From: Alphaproteobacteria bacterium
GTDB taxonomy: Bacteria > Pseudomonadota > Alphaproteobacteria > UBA8366 > GCA-2717185
Reading direction: 5' to 3'
Assembly (NCBI GenBank): GCA_016764135.1
Contig: JAESSL010000216.1
Coordinates: forward strand, 1-7,464
DNA length: 7,464 nt
A model generated the notes under the pieces. That model was not told the origin of the DNA. It saw nothing but the letters and a program-made list of their open reading frames with translations, and did no database searches. Both the position numbers and the translations under genes were made by a program. Shown piece by piece: positions 1 through 6,436 of this stretch. How positions within the stretch are numbered: the stretch's first letter is position 1; each line of letters begins with the position of its first letter.

Positions 1-132
1 ATTGGTAGTCAATGGACCCTGGATATTCGGAACTACCACATTGAATACGCCATCACCTGGTTAAGCCTGTTTTTCGCGTTGATCATTATTTACGTCGTGT
101 ACCATCGACAACAGCCGCCAACCGATAAATGA
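1..132 (+). CDS. SURF1-family cytochrome c oxidase assembly protein, C-terminal end only
   Basis: The frame is open from base 1 to a TGA at 130-132 and gives the last 43 residues of a protein whose start lies outside the window. The segment has the SURF1 C-terminal pattern: a short NYHIEYAITW stretch (residues 11-20 as numbered here), one hydrophobic membrane helix of about 18 residues (LSLFFALIIIYVVY), and a short polar tail. SURF1/Shy1 proteins are inner-membrane proteins with two membrane helices that help insert heme a into subunit I of aa3-type cytochrome oxidase; this would be the second helix. In many alphaproteobacteria SURF1 ends a cox/cta cluster, so oxidase genes probably lie upstream. 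The stop overlaps the next gene's ATG in an ATGA. The identification rests on a short tail plus the neighbourhood, so it is likely but not certain. Confidence 0.75.
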   Translation: MGSQWTLDIRNYHIEYAITWLSLFFALIIIYVVYHRQQPPTDK

Positions 133-1667
133 CCTCTGAAGCCCCGGCGACGTCTGCTTATGCGCAGCTGGAGGCCCAGTGGCGCCGCCTGTCGTTGGTT
201 GGGGATGCAATAGGTGCGCTACACTGGGATCAGTCGGTCATGACGCCGCCCGGCGGCGCAGCGGCGCGGGCGGAACAAATCGCAACTCTGAAGGTGTTGC
301 GTCATGAAATGATAACTGAGTCTCGGATTGGCGACCTCCTGGAGCAGGGAGTGCCGGAACTCGCTGCGACCACAGGCGAGAGGGGCGCGGGCGAAGGCCG
401 TTGGCGCGCGGCGAACGTGGACGAAATGCGTCGGCGTTGGGTTCACGCGACCGCCGTGCCCAGTGACCTGGTTGACGCGATGTCGCGCGCGGGGTCGCAT
501 TGCGAGACCCTTTGGCGTGACGCGAGGGCGAAGAGCGACTTTGAAAGCGTTCGCCCCGCGCTGGAAGAGGTTCTTACGCTGACCAAAAGCATCGCCGAGG
601 CGAAGTCGGCGGCGTTGGGCTGCGGCGCGTACGACGCGTTGCTGGACTCTTACGAACCCGGTGGGCGGTCGGCCAATATTGATGTGATCTTCGACGAATA
701 CGCGGCGTTTCTGCCGGGCTTTCTCGACGATGTTTTGTCGCGTCAGGACAATGCGCCGACGCCCTTGGCGCCGACAGGGCCCTTTCCGGCGGAAAAACAA
801 CGCGCCCTGTGTCGCCGTATGGCGGAGGCGGTAGGTTTCAATTTTGACGAAGGGCGCCTGGACGAAAGCCTCCATCCCTTTTCAACAGGCACGCCCGAAG
901 ACAGCCGCATCACGACCCGATACGAAAAAGATGATTACGCCTTCGCCTTGATGGGGGTGTTGCACGAAACCGGTCATGCAATGTATGAGCGCGGGCGCCC
1001 GGCAGCCTGGCGTCATCAGCCGGTCGGCGACGCGCGTGGCATGACTTTGCATGAAAGCCAGTCGTTGATTGTGGAAATGCAGGCTTGTCGGTCGCGCCCG
1101 TTTTATGAGTGGGCGGCGCCGGTTCTTCGGGACGCCTTTGGTGGAAGCGGTTCAACCTGGAGTGCAGAGAATTTGTATCGCCGGGCTATACGGGTGGAAC
1201 GGGGCTTTATCCGGGTTGATGCGGATGAGGTGACCTATCCGGCGCATGTGATTTTACGATATCGCCTGGAACGCGCGATGTTGGCGGGCGATCTGAGTTT
1301 GCGCGATTTGCCCGGCGCATGGAACGACGGGTTGCAAGCCTTGTTGAACATTACGCCGCCGGATGACCGTCGGGGCTGTCTCCAGGATATTCACTGGTAT
1401 GACGGTGCCTGGGGTTATTTTCCGACCTATACTTTGGGCGCGATGGCGGCGGCCCAGTTTTTTGAGACAGCGTCCGCTCAAAACCCGGACATAGTCGACG
1501 GGCTGCGGCGAGGAGATTTTTCACCCCTTATGACGTGGTTAGGCAACAATGTGCATTCACAGGCATCCGTGACCTCAACAGACGGCGTGATCGAGGCCGC
1601 CACGGGTCGCCCTCTTGATGACGCGGCGTTTAAACGGCATCTGCGCACGCGATACCTGGAAAACTAA
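129..1667 (+). CDS. M32-family metallocarboxypeptidase (Taq carboxypeptidase type)
   Basis: This is a complete 512-residue protein, the usual length for peptidase family M32, with no signal peptide, so it is probably cytoplasmic. Zinc site: HETGH at residues 279-283 within the family form HExGHxxYE, with Glu309 in HESQS as the expected third ligand. Other family signatures are RYRLE (about residues 378-382) and the stretch HWYDGAWGYFPTYTLG (about 425-440), which lines the active site in M32 enzymes. The family removes single residues from peptide C-termini with broad specificity and a bound Zn or Co ion; a role in peptide recycling is inferred. The ATG overlaps the SURF1 stop (ATGA) and no clear Shine-Dalgarno precedes it, so translation is probably coupled to SURF1. 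It ends 6 nt before the stop codon of a convergent gene. Family assignment is very secure; the physiological substrate is unknown. Confidence 0.96.
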   Translation: MTSEAPATSAYAQLEAQWRRLSLVGDAIGALHWDQSVMTPPGGAAARAEQIATLKVLRHEMITESRIGDLLEQGVPELAATTGERGAGEGRWRAANVDEMRRRWVHATAVPSDLVDAMSRAGSHCETLWRDARAKSDFESVRPALEEVLTLTKSIAEAKSAALGCGAYDALLDSYEPGGRSANIDVIFDEYAAFLPGFLDDVLSRQDNAPTPLAPTGPFPAEKQRALCRRMAEAVGFNFDEGRLDESLHPFSTGTPEDSRITTRYEKDDYAFALMGVLHETGHAMYERGRPAAWRHQPVGDARGMTLHESQSLIVEMQACRSRPFYEWAAPVLRDAFGGSGSTWSAENLYRRAIRVERGFIRVDADEVTYPAHVILRYRLERAMLAGDLSLRDLPGAWNDGLQALLNITPPDDRRGCLQDIHWYDGAWGYFPTYTLGAMAAAQFFETASAQNPDIVDGLRRGDFSPLMTWLGNNVHSQASVTSTDGVIEAATGRPLDDAAFKRHLRTRYLEN

Positions 1668-1673
1668 CGTTCT

Positions 1674-2150
1674 TTAGAGCGCGCTCAGGTCTCGACGCAT
1701 ATGAATTAACGCGCGTCGACCCCCGTTCAGATCTTCGCGCGTTGCGATTGCGTACGGCGTGAACCCAAGCTTCGTATACAGCAACAACCCGATTGTATTT
1801 CGGTTCGTACAGGAAAGATGAACGTCTAGTGCGTCAAACTGCTTTTTGGCAATCTGGCTCATGACGTCAATAAGCGCCCGACCCGCTCCTTTTCCCCGAA
1901 AGGACGGCGCGACGATTACATTGCCAATGCAGCGGTGACCGTCCCGCACGTACAGCGCGGCGTACCCGGCGATCACGCCATTCTGCGTCAAAACCGTCGG
2001 GGCGTCTCGCGTGGCGGCGATATCCGCCAAGGCTTGAGCGTCGAGTGGAAACGACAGATTGGGCGCCATAAAGGACAGTTCTTCGGCGTTGATCGGAAAC
2101 TGTTGAATTTCCAAAAAATCAGGTGTTGTGGCGGCGCGGTGGGCGAACAT
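1674..2150 (-). CDS. GNAT-family N-acetyltransferase
   Basis: This is a 158-residue protein with a single Gcn5-type acetyltransferase fold. The acetyl-CoA motif A is visible as VIVAPSFRGKGAGRALI, with the pyrophosphate-binding RGKGAG at residues 85-90. Motif B follows as NRNTIGLLLYTKLGF (about 116-130), with the usual Asn and a late Tyr-x-x-x-Gly-Phe. GNAT enzymes move an acetyl group from acetyl-CoA to an amine; the substrate (small molecule, peptide or protein N-terminus) cannot be read from the sequence. The frame stays open upstream to an ATG at 2286-2288, but that start would run across thrC's start region and adds 46 residues unlike a GNAT N-terminus. The ATG at 2148-2150, with GGAAG about 10 nt upstream, is preferred. 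The gene is divergent from thrC and convergent with the M32 gene. Confidence 0.88.
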   Translation of the reverse strand: MFAHRAATTPDFLEIQQFPINAEELSFMAPNLSFPLDAQALADIAATRDAPTVLTQNGVIAGYAALYVRDGHRCIGNVIVAPSFRGKGAGRALIDVMSQIAKKQFDALDVHLSCTNRNTIGLLLYTKLGFTPYAIATREDLNGGRRALIHMRRDLSAL

Positions 2151-2188
2151 ACTGAGGGAACTTCCGGTGCTTGCTTGACGTAGCAGGG

Positions 2189-2205
2189 GGCGATAGGGTA
2201 TCGCC
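2189..2205. promoter_or_regulatory. Perfect 7-bp inverted repeat in the divergent GNAT/thrC intergenic region (candidate operator or leader hairpin)
   Basis: GGCGATA (2189-2195) and TATCGCC (2199-2205) are exact inverted copies around a GGG centre, followed on the plus strand by AATTTT (2206-2211). The element lies between the two divergent start codons. A TTGACG at 2175-2180 resembles a -35 box, but I see no good -10 at standard spacing. GATAAA at 2228-2233 could be a -10 for thrC. The repeat could be a repressor site shared by both genes or an RNA hairpin in the thrC leader. A true terminator is less likely because the T run is short. The structure is seen directly; the function is a guess. 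Confidence 0.35.
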
Positions 2206-2271
2206 AATTTTGGAGCAAACGTACTCCGATAAATGGCTCCGTTCACCCTCCTAGCGTGGGACACAAAGAAT

Positions 2272-3678
2272 TTGCGATATATCAGCACACGTGGCGCAGC
2301 TCCAGTTCTAGATTTTGAAGGTGCGCTTCTTGCCGGCCTCGCTCGGGATGGCGGATTGTACCTCCCCGAAACTTGGCCGCAATTCTCAAGTGACGAGATC
2401 CGCGCAATGCGCGGCTTGTCCTATCAGGAGCTCGCGGTTCGCATCATGACGCCTTATGTGGATGGCGCGATGAGCGAAGCCGAGTTGACGGATTTGGTGA
2501 CAGATGCCTACCGGGACTTTGACCATGCCGCCATAGCGCCGTTGAAGCAACTCGATGGCTCCTTGTGGTTCATGGAGTTGTTCCACGGGCCAACTCTGGC
2601 GTTCAAGGATTATCCGCTTCAATTTTTAGGGCGTGCGTTTGATCATGTTCTGGCGCGACGCGGGCGCCGGGTCACGATTGTCGGCGCGACGTCGGGCGAT
2701 ACGGGTTCGGCGGCGATCGAGGCCTGCCGCGACCGGGACGCTATTGATATTTTCATGCTCTATCCAAATGGGCGGGTCTCTGAAGTTCAACGGCGACAAA
2801 TGACGACGGTGGACGCGGCGAACGTTCATGCGCTGGCGATCGAGGGCACCTTCGATGACTGTCAGGATTTGGTGAAGGCCATGTTTAACGACACGCCGTT
2901 TCGCGACGACATGGATTTATCGGCGGTGAACTCAATCAACTGGTCCCGAATCATGGCCCAGATTGTCTATTATTTTCATGCAGCCCTGTCGCTCGGCGCG
3001 CCGGACGTCGCCGTTCAGTTTTCTGTTCCCAGTGGAAATTTCGGCAATGTCTTCGCCGCATACGCCGCGCGCCAGATGGGGTTGCCGGTGGATCAACTTA
3101 TTATCGGCACCAATGTAAATGATATTTTGACGCGGTTTTTCGATAGCGGCGTTCTGGAAACGGCGCCCGTAAAACCGACAATCTCGCCCAGCATGGATAT
3201 TCAGATATCGAGCAATTTCGAACGTTTGTTGTTCGACCTGTACGACCGGGACGGCGGGTTGTTGAACGAGGCCATGGAGAAGTTTCGTACGGAGGGACGA
3301 TTGGCCGTCGGCGATAATCGATGGCAGCAGGTGAAATCACTTTTTGTCGCCCGTCGGATCGACGATGCGCGGACGCGAGAGGAAATCGATCGCGTCTATA
3401 AAGAAACGGGCGAGTTGATCGACCCGCATTCCGCCATTGGCGTGGCTGCTGCGCGTGATGCGCGGCGGGACGTCAAATTACCGACCATTGCATTGGGGGC
3501 GGCGCATCCCGCAAAGTTCCCCGATGTTGTCGAAGACGCCAGCGGCGTCTTTGCACCCTTGCCCCACCGCTTGGCGGATTTGTATGAACGGCAAGAGCAT
3601 TTCACCGTATTGCCGAATGATCTGGCGCAGGTGCAGGCATTTGTACGGGACCATGCGAAATCTGGAGCTGCGGCATGA
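2272..3678 (+). CDS. thrC: Threonine synthase
   Basis: Threonine synthase is a PLP enzyme that converts O-phospho-L-homoserine and water to L-threonine and phosphate, the last step of threonine synthesis in the cytoplasm. The N-terminus has the family opening RYISTRG followed by LAGLARDGGLYLPE. The PLP lysine is Lys112 in GPTLAFKD, and the phosphate-binding loop GATSGDTG is at about residues 138-145. SGNFGN at 254-259 is the second cofactor-contacting loop. The C-terminus is complete and typical. I chose the TTG at 2272 (468 residues) because family proteins normally begin Met-(Arg/Lys)-Tyr-(Ile/Val)-Ser-Thr-Arg-Gly. An in-frame ATG at 2233 would add 13 residues (MAPFTLLAWDTKN) with no family match. 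The ribosome site is weak for both; GGGA at 2258-2261 lies about 10 nt before the TTG. The stop overlaps the next gene's ATG. Function is certain; the exact start is open. Confidence 0.96.
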   Translation: MRYISTRGAAPVLDFEGALLAGLARDGGLYLPETWPQFSSDEIRAMRGLSYQELAVRIMTPYVDGAMSEAELTDLVTDAYRDFDHAAIAPLKQLDGSLWFMELFHGPTLAFKDYPLQFLGRAFDHVLARRGRRVTIVGATSGDTGSAAIEACRDRDAIDIFMLYPNGRVSEVQRRQMTTVDAANVHALAIEGTFDDCQDLVKAMFNDTPFRDDMDLSAVNSINWSRIMAQIVYYFHAALSLGAPDVAVQFSVPSGNFGNVFAAYAARQMGLPVDQLIIGTNVNDILTRFFDSGVLETAPVKPTISPSMDIQISSNFERLLFDLYDRDGGLLNEAMEKFRTEGRLAVGDNRWQQVKSLFVARRIDDARTREEIDRVYKETGELIDPHSAIGVAAARDARRDVKLPTIALGAAHPAKFPDVVEDASGVFAPLPHRLADLYERQEHFTVLPNDLAQVQAFVRDHAKSGAAA

Positions 3679-4937
3679 GCGGCGTTCAGGTCGAAACCCT
3701 CGCAAACGGCATTCGGGTCGTGACGGATGTCATGGAATCCGTCGAAACGGCGTCCGTCGGCGTCTGGTTTGGTTCCGGCGCGCGGCATGAACCGCCGGAG
3801 ATCAATGGCGTCGCGCATCTTCTGGAACATATGGCGTTCAAAGGCACGCATCGGCGCTCGGCCCAGGATATCGCGCGTGAGATTGAGGATGTCGGCGGCC
3901 ATATCAACGCCTATACCAGTCGCGAGCAAACCGCGTATTACGCAAAGGTGCTCAAGGGCGACACACCGCTGGCCTTTGATATCCTGTCCGACATTTTACA
4001 GAATTCCACATTTGATCCCGATGAGCTTACGCGGGAACGCGCGGTGGTGTTGCAGGAAATCGGGCAAGCGCGCGATACGCCGGATGATATTATATTCGAT
4101 CATTTCCAAAATACGGCGTTTCCGGATCAGGCGCTGGGCCGACCGGTTTTGGGGGAGCCTGAAATCGTCGAGGCGATGGCGCGTGAAACCATTATGGACC
4201 ATATGGGGCGCGTCTATGGCGGGTCGCGGATGGTAATTTCCGCGGTGGGCAATATAGATCCGGACGCCATCGTGCGGATAGCCGAGGATATGTTTGGCGG
4301 TTTTTCACCAGATTCCGACGCTACATCTCAGCCCGGCGCGTATGTCGGTGGCGATTACCGCGAAAGTCGAGATCTGGAGCAAGCGCATCTGGTGCTCGGG
4401 TTTCCGACATTCAGTTACCATGATGAAGATTTCTACGCCGCCGCCGTGTTTGCGTCCCTGTTTGGGGGCGGCATGTCGTCCCGACTTTTCCAGGAAATAC
4501 GGGAGCAGCGGGGATTGGCGTATTCAATCTACGCCTTTTCATCCTACTATATGGATTGCGGCCTGTTTTCCATCTACGCCGGTACGGGCGAGGCGGAGCT
4601 GGCGGAATTGACGCCGGCCTTGTGTGCTGAAATACGGCGCTTGCCGGATACGCTGGAGGAGCTTGAGGTCAAGCGCGCCCGTACGCAGTTGAAATCAGCG
4701 ACCTTGATGGCGTTGGAGTCGAGCTCGACGCGTTGTGAGCAAATTGCGCAGCAACTGTTGATATTCGGGCGCCATGTACCGCTGGAAGAACAGGTCCGTC
4801 GCATCGACGCGGTGGATGTGGATGCTGTGCGACGGGTTGCGGCGCGAATTTTTGCCGGTCGTCCGACCCTCACCACGATAGGGCCGGTGGATAATTTGAT
4901 CGGGTATGATGATCTGTGCGCCGAGCTCGCGCCGTGA
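3675..4937 (+). CDS. M16-family zinc protease, mitochondrial processing peptidase beta-like
   Basis: This is a 420-residue single-chain M16 peptidase of the short class that includes mitochondrial MPP-beta and bacterial processing peptidases. The inverted zinc motif HxxEH is HLLEH at residues 48-52. The third ligand is Glu128 in ERAVVLQE, 76 residues after His52, with the conserved supporting Glu121, as in active MPP-beta. The C-terminal half carries the glycine-rich GGGMSSRLFQEIREQRGLAYS region (about residues 270-290) and a following Tyr-rich strand that binds substrate in this family. All catalytic residues are present, so this should be an active subunit rather than an MPP-alpha-like partner. 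No signal peptide is evident; cytoplasmic action on short peptides or presequence-like segments is inferred. The ATG overlaps the thrC stop (ATGA), with GGAG at 3664-3667 seven nt upstream, so it is co-translated with thrC. Confidence 0.95.
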   Translation: MSGVQVETLANGIRVVTDVMESVETASVGVWFGSGARHEPPEINGVAHLLEHMAFKGTHRRSAQDIAREIEDVGGHINAYTSREQTAYYAKVLKGDTPLAFDILSDILQNSTFDPDELTRERAVVLQEIGQARDTPDDIIFDHFQNTAFPDQALGRPVLGEPEIVEAMARETIMDHMGRVYGGSRMVISAVGNIDPDAIVRIAEDMFGGFSPDSDATSQPGAYVGGDYRESRDLEQAHLVLGFPTFSYHDEDFYAAAVFASLFGGGMSSRLFQEIREQRGLAYSIYAFSSYYMDCGLFSIYAGTGEAELAELTPALCAEIRRLPDTLEELEVKRARTQLKSATLMALESSSTRCEQIAQQLLIFGRHVPLEEQVRRIDAVDVDAVRRVAARIFAGRPTLTTIGPVDNLIGYDDLCAELAP

Positions 4938-4949
4938 TTGCGCATTTCG

Positions 4950-4955
4950 TATAAT
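4950..4955 (+). promoter_or_regulatory. Possible -10 box (TATAAT) upstream of the RimJ-like gene
   Basis: A perfect TATAAT lies in the 76-nt gap between the M16 stop and the acetyltransferase start, 58 nt before that ATG. No matching -35 is seen about 17 nt upstream (the sequence there is GC-rich), and there is no TGn extension. It may give the acetyltransferase its own transcript, or it may be chance; read-through from thrC-M16 is equally possible. Confidence 0.25.
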
Positions 4956-5013
4956 ATCCAGACGATAGAAGCGGATCGTAGCAGGGCGGTGCAGGCATGG
5001 CCGAAGTAAACGA

Positions 5014-5618
5014 ATGTCCGATGTACTAGGGTTTATAACAGGGCGCGCGCCAACCCACCGGGTCGTCGGGCCCAGAATCATGCTTCGTCCCCCCTTGCGC
5101 TCTGACGAGGGGCAATGGGTGGAAATTCGTCAGGTCAGTCAAACTTTCCTGGTTCCGTGGGAACCGACATGGCCGTCTGACGCCGCGACCCCCGCCGCAT
5201 TTCACCGTCGTTTAAAAAAGTTTCATGCGGAGTGGCGCGAGGCGTCAATATACGCCTTCTTCATTTTTGACAAACAGGACGACACCTTGCTGGGGGGCAT
5301 TACCTTATCGAATGTCCGACGCGGCGTGTCGCAATCGGGAAGCATCGGGTACTGGATTGGTCAGCCACATGCCCGCAACGGATATATGAGCGAGGCGGTT
5401 CAGCTTATGCTCTCTTTTGCTTTCGAGACCCTGCGCTTGCACCGGGTTGAAGCCGCATGTCTGCCTTCAAACGAGGCGAGCCGGGATGTTTTGACGAAAG
5501 CGGGATTTACGCAGGAAGGTCTTGCGCGCCAATATTTAAAATTAACGGTGAATGGCGAGACCATGTGACTTTTGGAATTCTACGCGCGGACCCACGTCCT
5601 TCGGTGCCTCTTTACTGA
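5014..5618 (+). CDS. RimJ/RimL-type GNAT acetyltransferase, 3' end in the -1 frame (frameshift)
   Basis: The zero frame from ATG 5014 encodes 184 residues and stops at 5566-5568. It has the RimJ/RimL layout: an LRPP strand near residue 24, motif A GYWIGQPHARNGYMSEA (about 112-128) with the RNGYM acetyl-CoA loop, and motif B NEASRDVLTKAGFTQEG (about 153-169). RimJ-type enzymes acetylate protein N-termini, classically ribosomal proteins; the target here is unknown. After Lys176 the zero frame gives a non-family tail, LTVNGETM. The -1 frame instead reads INGEWRDHVTFGILRADP and continues to a TGA at 5616-5618, the expected family C-terminus, giving 201 residues. The switch point is the heptamer TTTAAAA at 5535-5541. 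One missing A in the A run (four instead of five) would explain it, as would programmed -1 slippage. The rest of the gene looks intact. GAAG at 5003-5006 is a weak ribosome site. Confidence 0.85.
5535..5541 (+). other. TTTAAAA slippery heptamer at the frameshift point of the RimJ-like gene
   Basis: In the zero frame the bases read T TTA AAA, an exact X XXY YYZ -1 slippery pattern. Slipping back one base makes the next codons ATT AAC GGT GAA TGG, which encode the family-typical INGEW. An SD-like AGGAAGG lies at 5513-5519, 15 nt upstream. A small hairpin (ATGG 5552-5555 with CCAT 5561-5564) lies 10 nt downstream. Both helpers are weak, and the SD-like bases also encode conserved residues. The site is certain; its use as a programmed shift is speculative. 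Confidence 0.3.
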
Positions 5619-5641
5619 TCGTCAGGCGTGTCCAAAGTCAC
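5565..5641. repeat. Imperfect inverted repeat spanning the convergent gene ends
   Basis: GTGACTTTTGGA (5565-5576) and TCCAAAGTCAC (5631-5641) are inverted copies except for one extra T, separated by 54 nt. The loop holds a smaller hairpin, GGAC (5588-5591) with GTCC (5596-5599). The element covers the ends of the RimJ-like gene and yqgE, so it might help end transcription from both sides. No T-run follows on either strand, so it is not a standard intrinsic terminator. Confidence 0.35.
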
Positions 5642-6215
5642 CGGATAGCAGTGAAGCGTCGACGCCAATTTTCGAAATGGCGTGATCCCATTTTTCATCC
5701 AGCGCCGTGTCAAACAGGATCGTCTCATCGGACGGCGCATGGAGCCAGGCGTTTTGCTGAATTTCCCCGTCCAGCTGACCCGCGGCCCAACCGGCGTATC
5801 CCAGCGCCAGCAATGATTTTACCGGCCCTTGCCGTTCGGCCAGGTCTTTGAGAATTTCGAGGCTCGCCGTCAGCGCGACATCATCGTTGACCACGATCGT
5901 GTCGGGTTTTTCGTACTCGCGCGTATGGAGGACAAACCCACGGCTGGATTCAACGGGGCCGCCGTAATGTACGGGGATGTTCTCCAAGGATCCGTCAGAA
6001 TAAACGTCTGGTTTGAGGTCCAGGTGATGCAACAGTTCCGGAAATATGATCTCGTCGAGCCGACGATTGATCACCAACCCCATCGCACCGTCAAAATTAT
6101 GAACGCACATATACATGACGGTGCGCTCGAATCGCGGGTCTTTCATGGAGGGCATGGCGATGAGCAATTGCCCTGTTAAATAACCGGTCTTTTCAGTTTG
6201 TTCGTCGGACGGCAT
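5622..6215 (-). CDS. yqgE: YqgE/AlgH family protein (UPF0301)
   Basis: This is a complete protein of 197 residues, the normal length for the YqgE/AlgH family. Family features seen in order: GYLTGQLLIAMPSMKDPRFE near the N-terminus, VMYMCVHNFDGAMGLVINR, then VHYGGPVE with SSRGFVLHT, and LALGYAGWAAGQLDGEI in the second half. The end SLLSGDFGHA is typical of alphaproteobacterial members. The molecular function is not established; AlgH in Pseudomonas was linked to alginate regulation. The ATG at 6215 is chosen because it places the start just before the conserved core. An in-frame ATG at 6275 would add 20 residues (starting MNHHIKHV) with no family counterpart and only a weak upstream GAG. The stop lies 3 nt from the frameshifted stop of the convergent acetyltransferase. 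The gene is divergent from the DsbD-like gene. Confidence 0.95.
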   Translation of the reverse strand: MPSDEQTEKTGYLTGQLLIAMPSMKDPRFERTVMYMCVHNFDGAMGLVINRRLDEIIFPELLHHLDLKPDVYSDGSLENIPVHYGGPVESSRGFVLHTREYEKPDTIVVNDDVALTASLEILKDLAERQGPVKSLLALGYAGWAAGQLDGEIQQNAWLHAPSDETILFDTALDEKWDHAISKIGVDASLLSGDFGHA

Positions 6216-6436
6216 TCTGTGGCCTGCAGTTTCCGGATGATTGATGGTAATCACGTGTTTAATATGATGGTTCATTATCTCATACTATGGCCGCAGCGGG
6301 AATGTCTTTACGCACGCCCGCGAGGCGGTTTCACGAAAAGGCACGATAATGTGACGGGTGAAAAGCGATCGAGAGCCGTATATATCGTGGTGTGCGCACC
6401 GAGATGCGTCTTTGATGATGGGTGAGTTTTAGAGTG
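6216..6436. other. Divergent intergenic region between yqgE and the DsbD-like gene
   Basis: This 221-nt region should contain promoters for both neighbours. I see only short symmetric elements: CCGC-GAG-GCGG at 6318-6328 and GGTG-TGCG-CACC at 6389-6400. GATAAT at 6345-6350 and TATATA at 6379-6384 are AT-rich hexamers that could act as plus-strand -10 boxes, but neither has a recognisable -35 at normal spacing. No terminator, riboswitch or small gene is supported. Confidence 0.3.

Noticed and set aside
219..875. Long antisense open frame inside the M32 gene
   Set aside because: It is Arg-rich with no domain and mirrors the real gene; GC-rich genes produce such frames.
1677..1686. GAGCGCGCTC palindrome between the M32 and GNAT gene ends as a bidirectional terminator
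   Set aside because: It has no loop, no following T-run, and lies inside the GNAT coding end; self-complementary 10-mers are common in GC-rich DNA.
2151..2288. 46-residue N-terminal extension of the small GNAT gene on the minus strand
   Set aside because: It overlaps the thrC start antisense, does not look like a GNAT N-terminus, and the ATG at 2150 has a better upstream GGAAG.
3396..3929. Minus-strand open frame across the thrC/M16 junction
   Set aside because: Both underlying genes have full catalytic motifs on the plus strand, and the antisense product is low in hydrophobic core patterns and matches nothing I know.
5552..5851. Plus-strand open frame of 99 codons at the end of the RimJ-like gene and across the yqgE end
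   Set aside because: It is Arg/Pro-rich, antisense to conserved YqgE sequence, and lies in a different frame from the RimJ C-terminal extension.
6216..6275. 20-residue N-terminal extension of YqgE from ATG 6275
   Set aside because: The family core begins just after the ATG at 6215; the extension has no family match and no convincing ribosome site.
6299..6330. GGAAT...GGTT resembling an alphaproteobacterial general stress (EcfG) promoter
   Set aside because: The spacer is about 22 nt, longer than the 16-17 nt expected, and the first box is imperfect.
6389..6400. GGTG-TGCG-CACC hairpin upstream of the DsbD-like gene as an operator
   Set aside because: A 4-bp stem is expected by chance and there is no recognised binding-site pattern.
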